Assembly: GCF_036181745.1 (NCBI RefSeq)
Contig: NZ_CP108080.1
Coordinates: forward strand, 4,715,501 to 4,779,500
Length of the DNA stretch: 64,000 bases
Reading direction: 5' to 3'
Source: Streptomyces sp. NBC_00259
GTDB lineage: Bacteria; Actinomycetota; Actinomycetes; Streptomycetales; Streptomycetaceae
Made by a program: the position numbers and the translations under genes
Notes under the pieces: generated by a model
Told to the model about the DNA's origin: nothing
The model's input: the letters and a program-made list of their open reading frames with translations, nothing else
Databases searched by the model: none
In this document: one piece after another, positions 17,911 through 25,971 of the stretch
How the letters are laid out: each line of letters begins with the position of its first letter
Position numbering within the stretch: position 1 is the first letter of the stretch

Positions 17911-19707
17911 ATGTCCGAGGTCCCCCCTGCCCAGAATCACGACTACGACTACGACGTCATCGTGGTCGGCTCCGGCTTCGGCGGCTCGGTCTCGGCGCTG
18001 CGCCTCACCGAGAAGGGCTACCGCGTCGGAGTCCTCGAAGCCGGCCGCCGCTTCACCCGCGAGACGCTCCCCAAGAACTCCTGGGACCTGCGCAACTACC
18101 TCTGGGCCCCGGCGCTCGGCCTCTTCGGCATCCAGCGCATCCATCTGCTCGGCAATGTGATGGTGCTGGCCGGAGCCGGGGTCGGCGGCGGCTCCCTCAA
18201 CTACGCCAACACGCTGTACGTCCCCCCTGCCCCCTTCTTCAACGACCCGCAGTGGAAGGACATCACGGACTGGCAGGAGGAGCTGAAGCCGTACTACGAC
18301 CAGGCCAAGCGCATGCTCGGGGTCCGGCTCAACCCGACGATGACCCCCTCGGACGTCCATCTGAAGGCCACCGCCCAGGCGATGGGCGTGGGGGACTCCT
18401 TCCACATGGCGCCGGTCGGCGTCTTCTTCGGCGACGGGGTCGACGCCGACGGCAAGGCGAAGGCCGAGCCCGGAGCGGAGATCCCCGACCCGTACTTCGG
18501 TGGCGCGGGCCCCTCCCGCCGCGCCTGCACCGAGTGCGGCGAGTGCATGACCGGCTGCCGCCACGGCGCGAAGAACACCCTGAACGAGAACTACCTCTAC
18601 CTCGCCGAGAAGGCGGGAGCCGTCATCCACCCCATGACGTCGGTCTCCGCCGTCACCGAGGACTCCCGTGGCGGCTTCGCCGTCACGACCCTTCCCAGCG
18701 ACAACAAGCGCAAGGGCCGGGGCCGTACGTTCACGGCGCAGCGGGTCGTCATCGCCGCCGGTACGTACGGCACCCAGACCCTCCTCCACCGGATGAAGGA
18801 CAGCGGGCTCCTGCCCCGCGTGTCCTCGCGGCTCGGGGAGCTGACCCGCACCAACTCCGAGGCGATCGTCGGCGCCCAGACGGACAACCGCAGGTACCGC
18901 AAGCGGCACGGCCAGGACCGGGTCGACTTCACGCGGGGCGTGGCGATCACGTCGTCGATCCACCCGGACGCCAGCACCCACATCGAGCCGGTGCGCTACG
19001 GCAAGGGCTCCAACGCCATGGGCGGCATGACCGTCCTCCAGGTCCCCTACAGCTCACGGCGCGTCCTGGCCTGGCTGGCCAACTGCGCCCGCCACCCCTG
19101 GCTCACGCTCCGCGCGCTGTCCAACCGCCGCTGGTCGGAGCGGACCATCATCGGCCTGGTCATGCAGTCCCTGGACAATTCGCTGACGACGTACCGCAAG
19201 CCGAAGGGCCTCGGCAAGGGTCTCCTCACCGCCCGCCAGGGCCACGGCGTCCCGAACCCGAACCAGATCCCCGAGGCCACGCGGGCCGCGTCCCTTCTCG
19301 CGGAGGAGATCAACGGCTTCGCCGGCTCCAACATCGGTGAGCTGATGGGCACCCCGCTCACCGCCCACTTCCTGGGTGGCTGCCCCATCGGCGACTCGGC
19401 GGAGTCCGGCGTCATCGACCCGTACCACCGCCTCTACGGCCACCCCGGCATCTCGGTCGTCGACGGGGCCTCGGTCTCCGCGAACCTCGGTGTGAACCCG
19501 TCCCTCACGATCACGGCCCAGGCGGAACGCGCGATGTCCTTCTGGCCCAACAAGGGCGAGAGCGACCCCCGTCCGCAGCAGGATGCCGCGTACGAACGCC
19601 TCACCCCGGTCGCCCCGAAGTCCCCCGCGGTCCCGGCGGACGCCTTCGGCGCGCTGAACCTGCCCTTCCTGGGCATGCCGGCGGTCCCGCCGAAGTCCTC
19701 CGCCTGA
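17911..19707 (+). CDS. GMC-family oxidoreductase (ChoD-like), with a ferredoxin-like cysteine cluster
   Basis: A 598-residue FAD-dependent oxidoreductase. The Rossmann GSGFGGSV motif is near residue 18, and NYANTLYVPPAPFF and the C-terminal GASVSANLGVNPSLTI segment are typical of GMC enzymes related to mycobacterial ChoD. Cysteines 206, 209, 212 and 216 form C-X2-C-X2-C-X3-C, the spacing of a [4Fe-4S] ferredoxin site. Family members of this ChoD type are called cholesterol oxidases, but sterol activity is not assured in a Streptomyces. There is no signal peptide, so it is cytoplasmic. GAGGAG lies before the ATG. It follows the aldehyde dehydrogenase by 50 bases. Confidence 0.88.
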   Translation: MSEVPPAQNHDYDYDVIVVGSGFGGSVSALRLTEKGYRVGVLEAGRRFTRETLPKNSWDLRNYLWAPALGLFGIQRIHLLGNVMVLAGAGVGGGSLNYANTLYVPPAPFFNDPQWKDITDWQEELKPYYDQAKRMLGVRLNPTMTPSDVHLKATAQAMGVGDSFHMAPVGVFFGDGVDADGKAKAEPGAEIPDPYFGGAGPSRRACTECGECMTGCRHGAKNTLNENYLYLAEKAGAVIHPMTSVSAVTEDSRGGFAVTTLPSDNKRKGRGRTFTAQRVVIAAGTYGTQTLLHRMKDSGLLPRVSSRLGELTRTNSEAIVGAQTDNRRYRKRHGQDRVDFTRGVAITSSIHPDASTHIEPVRYGKGSNAMGGMTVLQVPYSSRRVLAWLANCARHPWLTLRALSNRRWSERTIIGLVMQSLDNSLTTYRKPKGLGKGLLTARQGHGVPNPNQIPEATRAASLLAEEINGFAGSNIGELMGTPLTAHFLGGCPIGDSAESGVIDPYHRLYGHPGISVVDGASVSANLGVNPSLTITAQAERAMSFWPNKGESDPRPQQDAAYERLTPVAPKSPAVPADAFGALNLPFLGMPAVPPKSSA

Positions 19708-19748
19708 CCGCCTCCGGACATGAGACCTGACCGCCTCCGGACATGAGA
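19703..19748 (+). repeat. Perfect 23-bp tandem duplication over the GMC stop codon
   Basis: Positions 19703-19725 and 19726-19748 are identical. The first copy contains the GMC stop codon, so the duplication adds nothing to the protein. It ends exactly where the terminator stem begins. Confidence 0.85.
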
Positions 19749-19782
19749 GAGGCGCTGCACCCCCCTCCGAGTGCAGCGCCTC
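19749..19782. terminator. Bidirectional terminator between the GMC and LAETG genes
   Basis: GAGGCGCTGCAC and GTGCAGCGCCTC form a perfect 12-bp stem around a 10-base loop, between convergent genes. TCCCTTGCTT follows on the plus strand. Confidence 0.85.
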
Positions 19783-19801
19783 CCTTGCTTGTCGCGGTGT
19801 G

Positions 19802-20872
19802 TTACGCGATCGCGTCGCCCTTACGGCGCTTCATCGCGAAGACCACACCCGCACCGGCGACGACGGCGACACCGCCGGCGATCCCGATGGCCGGCAGCAC
19901 CGAGGACGAACCGGTCTCGGCCAGGTTGCCCGTGACCTCGATCGGCTTGGCCTCGCCCTGCGGCTTGACGTCGTTCGACGGCTTCTCACCGGTCGGCTCG
20001 GAGTCCTCGACGTCACCGGCGTCGCTGCCGGCCTTGATCACCTGGAACGGGTAGACGTCGCCGTTCTCGAAGCACGCGAACGTCTCGTCCTCGGCGCCGT
20101 TGTCGTAACCACCGGCGGCGAGCGCCAGGCCGTCGCCCGCGGGGGCGGCCTTGTCGATCTTCACGCGGAGGTCGATGCTGACCTTCTGGCCGGCGTCGAG
20201 GGCGAACTCGCCGAAGAAGATGCCGTTGTTGATCCCGGAGCCGGCGAAGTCGTTGACCCACTTGCCCGACGGGTCCTTGTACTCGAAGTGCGCGTACTTC
20301 TCGATGAGCCTGTCGTCGAAGTCCTCGGGGGACTTGCCGTACGTGGCGACCGTGTAGACCTGCAGGCTCTCGATGTCGTTCTTGCCGGAGTTCTCCACGT
20401 CGAACGTGAAGTTCTTCCAGCCGCTGCCCGCGACGATCTTGTTCGGGAAGCCGCCGAGGGAGACCTGGATGTCGCCCTCTTCGCAGATCGGGAACTCCTC
20501 GTCCTCGCCGTCCTCGGCGGGGTCCTCCTCGCCCGGCTTGGTGTCCTCGTCGGGCTTGGTGTCCTCGCCCGGCTTGGTCTCCTCGTCCGGCTTGGTGTCC
20601 CCGGCCGGGGTCTCGCCCTCCGGCTTGGTCTCCTCCGCCGGGGTCTCGCCCTCGGGCTTGGTCTCCTCGGCCGGGGTCTCGTCCGCCGGCGTGGTGTCCT
20701 CGCCCGGCGTGGTGTCCTCGGCAGGCACGGCCCCTGTGTCACCCGTCGAACCGGAGGTCGTGCTGGTGGTGCCGCCGGTCGTCGCGAATGCGACCGGCGC
20801 CGCCGCCAGGAAGGCGGCGGGGGCTATGACAGCGGTCGCGGCGGCGACGGCCATAGCGCGGCGAAGCTTCAT
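19802..20872 (-). CDS. LAETG-anchored cell-wall surface protein (class E sortase substrate)
   Basis: A 356-residue exported protein. The signal peptide covers about residues 1-30, with a basic start, a hydrophobic core and AFA. A Thr/Lys/Pro/Glu repeat region (about 40-115, with units such as ETKPEGETPAE) could span the wall. A globular beta-rich domain with paired cysteines follows. The C-terminus has LAETG at 317-321, a hydrophobic helix and a basic MKRRKGD tail. LAXTG is the motif recognised by Streptomyces class E sortases, as in long chaplins. No sortase gene is in the window. The ATG follows CCGAGG. The ligand or partner is unknown. Confidence 0.9.
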   Translation of the reverse strand: MKLRRAMAVAAATAVIAPAAFLAAAPVAFATTGGTTSTTSGSTGDTGAVPAEDTTPGEDTTPADETPAEETKPEGETPAEETKPEGETPAGDTKPDEETKPGEDTKPDEDTKPGEEDPAEDGEDEEFPICEEGDIQVSLGGFPNKIVAGSGWKNFTFDVENSGKNDIESLQVYTVATYGKSPEDFDDRLIEKYAHFEYKDPSGKWVNDFAGSGINNGIFFGEFALDAGQKVSIDLRVKIDKAAPAGDGLALAAGGYDNGAEDETFACFENGDVYPFQVIKAGSDAGDVEDSEPTGEKPSNDVKPQGEAKPIEVTGNLAETGSSSVLPAIGIAGGVAVVAGAGVVFAMKRRKGDAIA

Positions 20873-20894
20873 GAAGACCTCGGTGAAGTCCGGC

Positions 20895-20913
20895 GTACCG
20901 CGTCATGCGGTAC
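20895..20913. promoter_or_regulatory. Inverted repeat in the leader of the LAETG gene
   Basis: GTACCGC, five bases, GCGGTAC: perfect 7-bp arms, 22 bases before the start of the surface-protein gene. It could be an operator or an RNA hairpin in the leader. Upstream, to 21090, I see no gene. Confidence 0.4.
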
Positions 20914-21090
20914 GGAGTCTGATGGCCCTCACCGGTTATGGGGGTACGGGTGTGGCCGATGTTCCGCATGCATGACCTGTGACCAGGGGGATTGGTTGCA
21001 CGGGAACTCACACAGACTTTATGTGACCCCCGACACATTGCCTCCGGCCTATGCCAGGCGAACGCAGCGCGCTCCTGTCCGGACAACAGG

Positions 21091-21123
21091 AAGGGCCCCG
21101 CGGAACGTTTCCGCGGGGCCCTT
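21091..21123. terminator. Strong terminator-like hairpin in a gene-poor region
   Basis: AAGGGCCCCGCGGAA and TTCCGCGGGGCCCTT form a 15-bp perfect stem. It lies in the 680-base gap 20873-21552, away from any recognised gene end. Confidence 0.7.
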
Positions 21124-21282
21124 GGCTGTCAGCACCGGCGTCAGGGCAGCGCCGGTGCCGAGGGCGGCGCCCGGGGGGGTGGGGCACCGCTGGTCTGGTG
21201 TGTGGTGTGGACCAATGGCAGTGGTGATGCGTTTCTGCATCGTGCTGGACGGTCCTGGTGTGCGCAACTGTTTCGACCGGAT

Positions 21283-21316
21283 GCGGTCGGTTCCGGGCGT
21301 CCCCGGAACCGACCGC
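21283..21316. terminator. Second terminator-like hairpin in the same gap
   Basis: GCGGTCGGTTCCGGG and CCCGGAACCGACCGC form a 15-bp perfect stem with a four-base loop. On the minus strand it lies about 240 bases beyond the chorismate mutase stop, so it could end that transcript. No convincing gene is seen in 21124-21552. Confidence 0.6.
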
Positions 21317-21552
21317 CTTGGGGTGACCGGGCTGCTGTCCCCTGCCGACCGGTCACGCGCGCCGGGGCGAGGTCCCACGACGTACCCGTTACCTGTGGTA
21401 CGCCACACGCCCCGGCGGAGCCACGCGTGGTTCTTTCCTGCGGGGCCCGCCCCTGGCTGACACGGACATCGGTACCAACGAAGTGGTCCAGGAGCGGTCA
21501 CGGGCCGTACGGGTGAGAGCGCGCCCGTACAGATGTATGGATCGGTCGCGTC

Positions 21553-21843
21553 TCAGATACGGCCCCGGCACAGCTCCAGCATCGTCATCGCCAACGCCGT
21601 ACCCGGCTTGCCGAGCGCGTCCCGGTAGTGGCCGAGCACCTCCATCTCCCGCGACAGGTTCACCCGGCGGCCGCCCGACGTGACCCGGGCCTCCTGGATG
21701 ACGGCCGAGACGGCCATGCGTTCCTGGATCAGACCGATGATGCGGTCGTCGAGGGCGTCGATCCGCTCACGGGCGCCGGAGATCAGATCCGCGGCCTCGT
21801 CGGTGCGGGCGCCGGTGTCGGTCGGGAGGGACATGGCGGTCAT
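21553..21843 (-). CDS. Chorismate mutase, AroQ type
   Basis: A 96-residue all-helical chorismate mutase that converts chorismate to prephenate, the branch point to phenylalanine and tyrosine. The N-terminal helix has ISGARERIDALDDRIIGLI with the conserved Arg. QERMAVSAVIQEARV contains the Lys/Arg-equivalent positions, and the C-terminal helix ends the domain. ATG at 21843 follows AAGGAG by 7 bases; a second in-frame ATG at 21834 is less well placed. No signal peptide is present, so it is the intracellular enzyme. It is preceded on the same strand by a short leader peptide gene and an intrinsic terminator, pointing to attenuation control. Confidence 0.92.
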   Translation of the reverse strand: MTAMSLPTDTGARTDEAADLISGARERIDALDDRIIGLIQERMAVSAVIQEARVTSGGRRVNLSREMEVLGHYRDALGKPGTALAMTMLELCRGRI

Positions 21844-21898
21844 CAGGGGGCTCCTTGTGTACGAGGCCCCGGACCGACCAGCCCCGGAAGACACAGAA

Positions 21899-21925
21899 CG
21901 CCCCGGGCCTTGTCGGCCCGGGGCG
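21899..21925 (-). terminator. Attenuator-type terminator before chorismate mutase
   Basis: On the minus strand CGCCCCGGGCC, loop GACAA, GGCCCGGGGCG form a perfect 11-bp stem, followed by the T-rich TTCTGTGTCTT. It lies 24 bases beyond the leader-peptide stop and 55 bases before the chorismate mutase start. GGCCCG inside the leader gene (21976-21981) can pair with CGGGCC of the 5' arm, which would make a competing antiterminator. Confidence 0.75.
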
Positions 21926-21949
21926 CCTGGGAAGTCGCTTGTCAGTAGC

Positions 21950-22021
21950 TCAAGCAGCACGACCATGGCAGCCGGCGGGCCGGGTGCCATAGGTAAAGAC
22001 GAAGGTCGGGTGCTTGCGCAT
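21950..22021 (-). CDS. Putative aromatic-rich leader peptide of the chorismate mutase gene
   Basis: A 23-residue open frame starting MRKHPTFVFTYGTR and ending HGRAA. Phe at 7 and 9 and Tyr at 11 are end products of the chorismate mutase branch. Phe9 is TTT and Tyr11 is TAT, both rare codons in this GC-rich genome, which would make a ribosome sensitive to low charged tRNA. There is no clear Shine-Dalgarno sequence; CATACT lies about 6 bases before the ATG, so the transcript may be leaderless. The frame is followed by a terminator and then chorismate mutase. This is an inference from layout; no expression is shown. Confidence 0.65.
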   Translation of the reverse strand: MRKHPTFVFTYGTRPAGCHGRAA

Positions 22022-22102
22022 GGGAGCAGTATGGCCCCCCGGTCCCCGTCGGGGCCAATGCGGGTTCGGATGGTGAGACGAAAACCGGCCCCGGGGCGCC
22101 GG

Positions 22103-22108
22103 TAGAAT
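22103..22108 (+). promoter_or_regulatory. Probable -10 element of guaA
   Basis: TAGAAT lies 46 bases before the guaA start and matches a principal-sigma -10. No good -35 is seen at the usual distance. The short divergent gap (22022-22154) also holds the leader-peptide promoter region. Confidence 0.4.
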
Positions 22109-22154
22109 CGACAAATAGAGCCCCTCCTCCCACCACCGCCGGAAGGCCGCCGTA

Positions 22155-23759
22155 GTGTCCTCAGCGTCCCCTGCTGCCGCGCCCGACATCGCCAACCCGG
22201 ACGTCGTCCTCGTTGTCGACTTCGGCGCCCAGTACGCCCAGCTCATCGCCCGCCGCGTCCGTGAGGCCCGGGTCTACAGCGAGATCGTCCCGTCCACCAT
22301 GCCGGTGGCGGAGATGCTGGCCAAGCAGCCGGCGGCGATCATCCTCTCCGGCGGCCCGTCGTCCGTGTACGAGGAGGGCGCCCCGAGTCTCGACCGGGCC
22401 ATCTTCGAGGCCGGCATCCCCGTCTTCGGCATGTGCTACGGCTTCCAGCTGATGGCGCGGACCCTCGGCGGCACCGTCGACAACTCCGGCGCCCGCGAGT
22501 ACGGCCGCACCGACCTGCACGTCTCCAAGACCGGCTCCACCCTCTTCGAGGGCACCCCGGCCGAGCAGCCGGTGTGGATGTCCCACGGCGACGCCTGCTC
22601 CGCCGCGCCCGAGGGCTTCACCGTGACCGCGTCCACGGACGTCGTACCGGTCGCCGCCTTCGAGAACGACGAGAAGAAGCTGTACGGCGTTCAGCACCAC
22701 CCCGAGGTGATGCACTCGACGTACGGCCAGCAGGTCCTGGAGCACTTCCTCTACCGGGGCGCCGGCATCGAGCCGACCTGGACGACCGGCAACGTCATCG
22801 AGGAGCAGGTCGCCGCGATCCGTGAGCAGGTCGGCGCGAAGCGCGCGATCTGCGGACTGTCCGGCGGTGTCGACTCGGCGGTCGCCGCGGCGCTCGTGCA
22901 GAAGGCCATCGGCTCCCAGCTGACCTGTGTGTACGTCGACCACGGTCTGATGCGCAAGGGCGAGACCGAGCAGGTCGAGAAGGACTTCGTCGCCGCGACC
23001 GGCGTCTCGCTGAAGGTCGTCGACGCGCAGGAGCGCTTCCTGAACGCGCTCTCCGGCGTCTCGGACCCCGAGGAGAAGCGGAAGATCATCGGCCGGGAGT
23101 TCATCCGGGTCTTCGAGCAGGCCCAGGTCGAGATCATCGCCGAGGCCGGCGCCCACGGCGACGAGCCGGTCCAGTTCCTGGTGCAGGGCACGCTCTACCC
23201 GGACGTGGTGGAGTCCGGCGGCGGCACCGGCACCGCGAACATCAAGTCGCACCACAACGTCGGCGGCCTCCCCGAGGACCTCGAGTTCGAGCTGATCGAG
23301 CCGCTGCGCAAGCTGTTCAAGGACGAGGTCCGGATGGTCGGCCAGGAGCTGGGCCTGCCCGAGGAGATCGTCCACCGCCAGCCGTTCCCGGGCCCCGGCC
23401 TCGGCATCCGCATCGTCGGCGAGGTCACCAGGGACCGCCTGGACCTGCTGCGCGAGGCCGACGCCATCGCCCGCGAGGAGCTCACCGCGGCCGGTCTCGA
23501 CCGTGAGATCTGGCAGTGCCCGGTGGTCCTGCTCGCCGATGTCCGCTCCGTGGGCGTCCAGGGCGACGGCCGCACGTACGGCCACCCGATCGTGCTCCGG
23601 CCCGTCTCCTCCGAGGACGCGATGACGGCGGACTGGACGCGCATGCCGTACGACGTGCTGTCGAAGATCTCGACCCGCATCACCAACGAGGTCGCGGACG
23701 TCAACCGCGTCGTCCTCGACGTGACGTCGAAGCCGCCGGGCACTATCGAGTGGGAGTGA
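22155..23759 (+). CDS. guaA: GMP synthase (glutamine-hydrolysing)
   Basis: A 534-residue cytoplasmic enzyme that converts XMP to GMP with glutamine and ATP. The N-terminal class I glutaminase domain (about 17-205) has the nucleophile cysteine in FGMCYGFQ and the HHPEV histidine. The ATP pyrophosphatase domain has the P-loop [13 protein letters not shown] (about 235-247). The C-terminal dimerisation domain ends KPPGTIEWE, as in the family. It acts after GuaB in the same pathway. GTG start with GGAAGG nearby. It is divergent from the chorismate mutase leader and ends at a clear terminator. Confidence 0.97.
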   Translation: MSSASPAAAPDIANPDVVLVVDFGAQYAQLIARRVREARVYSEIVPSTMPVAEMLAKQPAAIILSGGPSSVYEEGAPSLDRAIFEAGIPVFGMCYGFQLMARTLGGTVDNSGAREYGRTDLHVSKTGSTLFEGTPAEQPVWMSHGDACSAAPEGFTVTASTDVVPVAAFENDEKKLYGVQHHPEVMHSTYGQQVLEHFLYRGAGIEPTWTTGNVIEEQVAAIREQVGAKRAICGLSGGVDSAVAAALVQKAIGSQLTCVYVDHGLMRKGETEQVEKDFVAATGVSLKVVDAQERFLNALSGVSDPEEKRKIIGREFIRVFEQAQVEIIAEAGAHGDEPVQFLVQGTLYPDVVESGGGTGTANIKSHHNVGGLPEDLEFELIEPLRKLFKDEVRMVGQELGLPEEIVHRQPFPGPGLGIRIVGEVTRDRLDLLREADAIAREELTAAGLDREIWQCPVVLLADVRSVGVQGDGRTYGHPIVLRPVSSEDAMTADWTRMPYDVLSKISTRITNEVADVNRVVLDVTSKPPGTIEWE

Positions 23760-23776
23760 TTCCCGCTCCGTAGGTC

Positions 23777-23822
23777 AACGCCGACGCCGTCGCTCATACG
23801 TTTGGGTGGCGGCGTCGGCGTT
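23777..23822 (+). terminator. Terminator after guaA
   Basis: AACGCCGACGCCG and CGGCGTCGGCGTT form a perfect 13-bp stem with a 20-base loop, 17 bases after the guaA stop. Confidence 0.75.
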
Positions 23823-23873
23823 CACGGTGGGTGGTCTGATCGGACGCACGAGACTCATGCTCATGGAGCATGC

Positions 23874-24458
23874 ATGAGTGCAGAGATCTCGCACCAGTGG
23901 CCGGTGCCGCCGCGCGAGGGTTACACCGTGGACGACCTTCTCACCCTGCCCGACCTCCCGCCGCACACCGAGCTGATCGACGGGAGCCTGGTCTTCGTGA
24001 GTCCCCAGTGCTGTTTCCACAGCATCGCGATCGACCTCCTGGTGCAGGGGCTGCGCGGCACGGTGCCGCCCGAGCTGAGGGTCATCCGGCAGATGACCGT
24101 GGTACTCGACAAACGCAATGGTCCCGAGCCGGACGTCTCGGTCGTCCGAGCTGCCGCCGTGCGGAGCCGGGAGCAGACCTACTTCCAGGTCCGGGACGTA
24201 CTCCTCGCAGTCGAGGTCGTCTCCCCCGACTCCGAGGCGCGCGACACCGACACCAAGCCGCACAAGTACGCCAACGCGGGCATCCCCTACTTCTGGCGGG
24301 TCGAGATGGCAGGCACGGACGAACGCCCGATCGTCCATACCTTTGAGCTCGACAAGGAGTCGCGCGTCTACGAGCCCAGCGGCATCTTCCGCGACCGGCT
24401 CAAGCTCGCCGTCCCCTTCGACATCGACATCGACCTCGCGGAGATCGACAACCTCTGA
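23874..24458 (+). CDS. Uma2-family (DUF820) putative restriction-endonuclease-like protein
   Basis: A 194-residue protein of the Uma2 group, which has a PD-(D/E)XK nuclease-like fold and is highly amplified in Streptomyces and cyanobacteria. Visible motifs are HTELIDGSLVFVSPQ (about 33-47), GPEPDVSVVR with the acidic site residue, LLAVEVVSPDSEARDTDTK, with the E-V-V-S-P-x-S core, and YANAGIPYFWRVE. Catalytic activity has not been shown for most members. The ATG at 23874 follows GGAG; upstream in-frame codons overlap the guaA terminator. It stands alone between guaA and a convergent cupin gene. Confidence 0.85.
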   Translation: MSAEISHQWPVPPREGYTVDDLLTLPDLPPHTELIDGSLVFVSPQCCFHSIAIDLLVQGLRGTVPPELRVIRQMTVVLDKRNGPEPDVSVVRAAAVRSREQTYFQVRDVLLAVEVVSPDSEARDTDTKPHKYANAGIPYFWRVEMAGTDERPIVHTFELDKESRVYEPSGIFRDRLKLAVPFDIDIDLAEIDNL

Positions 24459-24473
24459 GCGGGGCCCGCCCCG

Positions 24474-24914
24474 TCAGGACTCCTCAAGTGTGAAGTCGTC
24501 GAAGTGGAAGCCCGGAGCGACGACGCAGGTGACCAGGACCGGCTCGTCGCCCGCGGGAGCCGCGGACTGCCAGGTGCCGGCGGGGACCAGGAGTTGGGGC
24601 TGTTCGCCGGATTCGACGGACGGGCCGAGGGTGAGGGCCGTGGCGGGTTCCGCCTTCTCGCCGGTGCCGCCCAGAAGGAGTCGGAGCGGGCCGCCTCGGT
24701 GCCAGAGCCACAGTTCGTCGGAGCGGACGCGGTGCCAGCGTGAGGTCTCTCCGGGGTGGAGCAGGAAGTAGATCCCCGTGGCGTAGGCGCGCGCGCCGGG
24801 GTAACCGGGTGGGGTCGTGGAGCCCTCCGTCCGCCAGGTCTGGCGGTACCAGCCGCCTTCGACGTGCCGTTCCAGGCCGAGGAGCGCGACGAGGGGTGAA
24901 GTCGGTGGGGTCAT
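24474..24914 (-). CDS. Cupin-fold protein of the DUF985 family
   Basis: A 146-residue protein with a single cupin beta-barrel. Recognisable segments are LERHVEGGWYRQTWR (about 14-28), YFLLHPGETSRWHRVRSDELWLWHRGG and LLVPAGTWQSA, which are the conserved parts of DUF985. The histidines and glutamate of the cupin motif (RWHRVRSDE) could bind a metal or sugar. The function is not known. The ATG at 24914 has no strong ribosome site; CACAAT lies about 10 bases upstream. It is convergent with the Uma2 gene (15 bases apart) and divergent from the class II aldolase gene. Confidence 0.85.
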   Translation of the reverse strand: MTPPTSPLVALLGLERHVEGGWYRQTWRTEGSTTPPGYPGARAYATGIYFLLHPGETSRWHRVRSDELWLWHRGGPLRLLLGGTGEKAEPATALTLGPSVESGEQPQLLVPAGTWQSAAPAGDEPVLVTCVVAPGFHFDDFTLEES

Positions 24915-25021
24915 GTGCACATTGTGGCGACGGGCCGTACGGAACACCTGCCGGGCATGTGCTTTCGCGGAGCCTGCGATCGCTCTGGCCTGTTGTGGTG
25001 ACCGGAGGTACCTTCCGCCGC

Positions 25022-25837
25022 ATGACCGAGACGACGCCGGCCGGAACGCCGCTCCCCGTCCCCGTGCCCATCCCCGTCGATCAGCTCCACTTCGCCATGC
25101 CGCCGGACCACGAGACACCGGCCCAGGAACGCGCGTACCGCAAACAGCGGCTCGCCGGCGCGCTCCGGCTGTTCGCGCGGCTCGGGTACGAGGAGGGCGT
25201 CGCCGGGCACATCAGCGTGCGGGACCCGGAGGTGCCGGACTGCTTCTGGGTCAATCCGTTCGGGGAGCCGTTCGCGACGATGACCGCGGGCAAGCTGATC
25301 CTCGTCAACGGTGACGGTCAGGTCGTACGCGGCACCCGGCACGTCAACCAGGCCGCGTTCACCGTGCACGCGGAGGTGCACCGGGCCCGTCCCGAGGCCG
25401 TCGCCGTCGCGCACACGCACTCCGTGCACGGCCGCGCGCTGGCCGCGCTGGGCGAACTGCTCGACCCGGTCACGCAGGAGGCCTGTGCCTTCTACGAGGA
25501 CCACGCGCTGTACGACGCGTACACCGGAGTGGCCGTCGACGCCCAGGAGGGCCGGCGCATCGCCGCCGCGCTCGGCGCGTACAAGGCCGTCATCCTGCGC
25601 AACCACGGGCTGCTCACCGTCGGAGCCTCGGTGGACGCGGCCGCCTGGTGGTTCATCTCGATGGAGCGCTGCGCCCAGGTGCAACTCACCGCCCGCGCCG
25701 CCGGGAAGCCGCTCCTCATCGACCACCGTGACGCCCTCGCCACCCGGGAGCAGCTCGGCAGCGATCTCGTCGCATGGATCAACTATCAGCCCATGTGGCG
25801 GCAGATCGCCGCCGCCGAGCCCGAACTCATGTCGTAG
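25022..25837 (+). CDS. Class II aldolase/adducin-family protein
   Basis: A 271-residue protein of the class II aldolase / adducin group. Residues about 45-250 hold the domain: GHISVRDPEVPDCFWVNPFG near the phosphate-binding region, HTHSVHGRALA with the two zinc-binding histidines, and LRNHGLLTVG with the distal histidine. Such enzymes cleave phosphorylated sugars or, in other members, act on aldols of unknown origin; the substrate cannot be read from the sequence. ATG at 25022 is preceded by GGAGGTACC at a slightly long distance. It starts 107 bases from the divergent cupin gene. Confidence 0.87.
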   Translation: MTETTPAGTPLPVPVPIPVDQLHFAMPPDHETPAQERAYRKQRLAGALRLFARLGYEEGVAGHISVRDPEVPDCFWVNPFGEPFATMTAGKLILVNGDGQVVRGTRHVNQAAFTVHAEVHRARPEAVAVAHTHSVHGRALAALGELLDPVTQEACAFYEDHALYDAYTGVAVDAQEGRRIAAALGAYKAVILRNHGLLTVGASVDAAAWWFISMERCAQVQLTARAAGKPLLIDHRDALATREQLGSDLVAWINYQPMWRQIAAAEPELMS

Positions 25838-25971
25838 TACGTCAATTTGATCGTGCGGAAATCACCCGCGCGGCGGCTCAGCGGTGCGTGCGCAGCCCGG
25901 CTCGTGCGGCACAATTCCTTGCAAATGCGGGGTAGTTGCCGAAGCTGCCTACCGGGGAAGGATGCGTCGCC

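Noticed and set aside
19799-21460. Long plus-strand open frame antisense to the LAETG gene
   Set aside because: Val/Leu/Gly-Arg composition without motifs, typical of the complement of a GC-rich gene; the minus-strand protein has signal peptide and anchor.
21214-21460. Possible 82-residue plus-strand gene in the gap before chorismate mutase
   Set aside because: No ribosome site, no motif, and a terminator-grade hairpin lies inside it.
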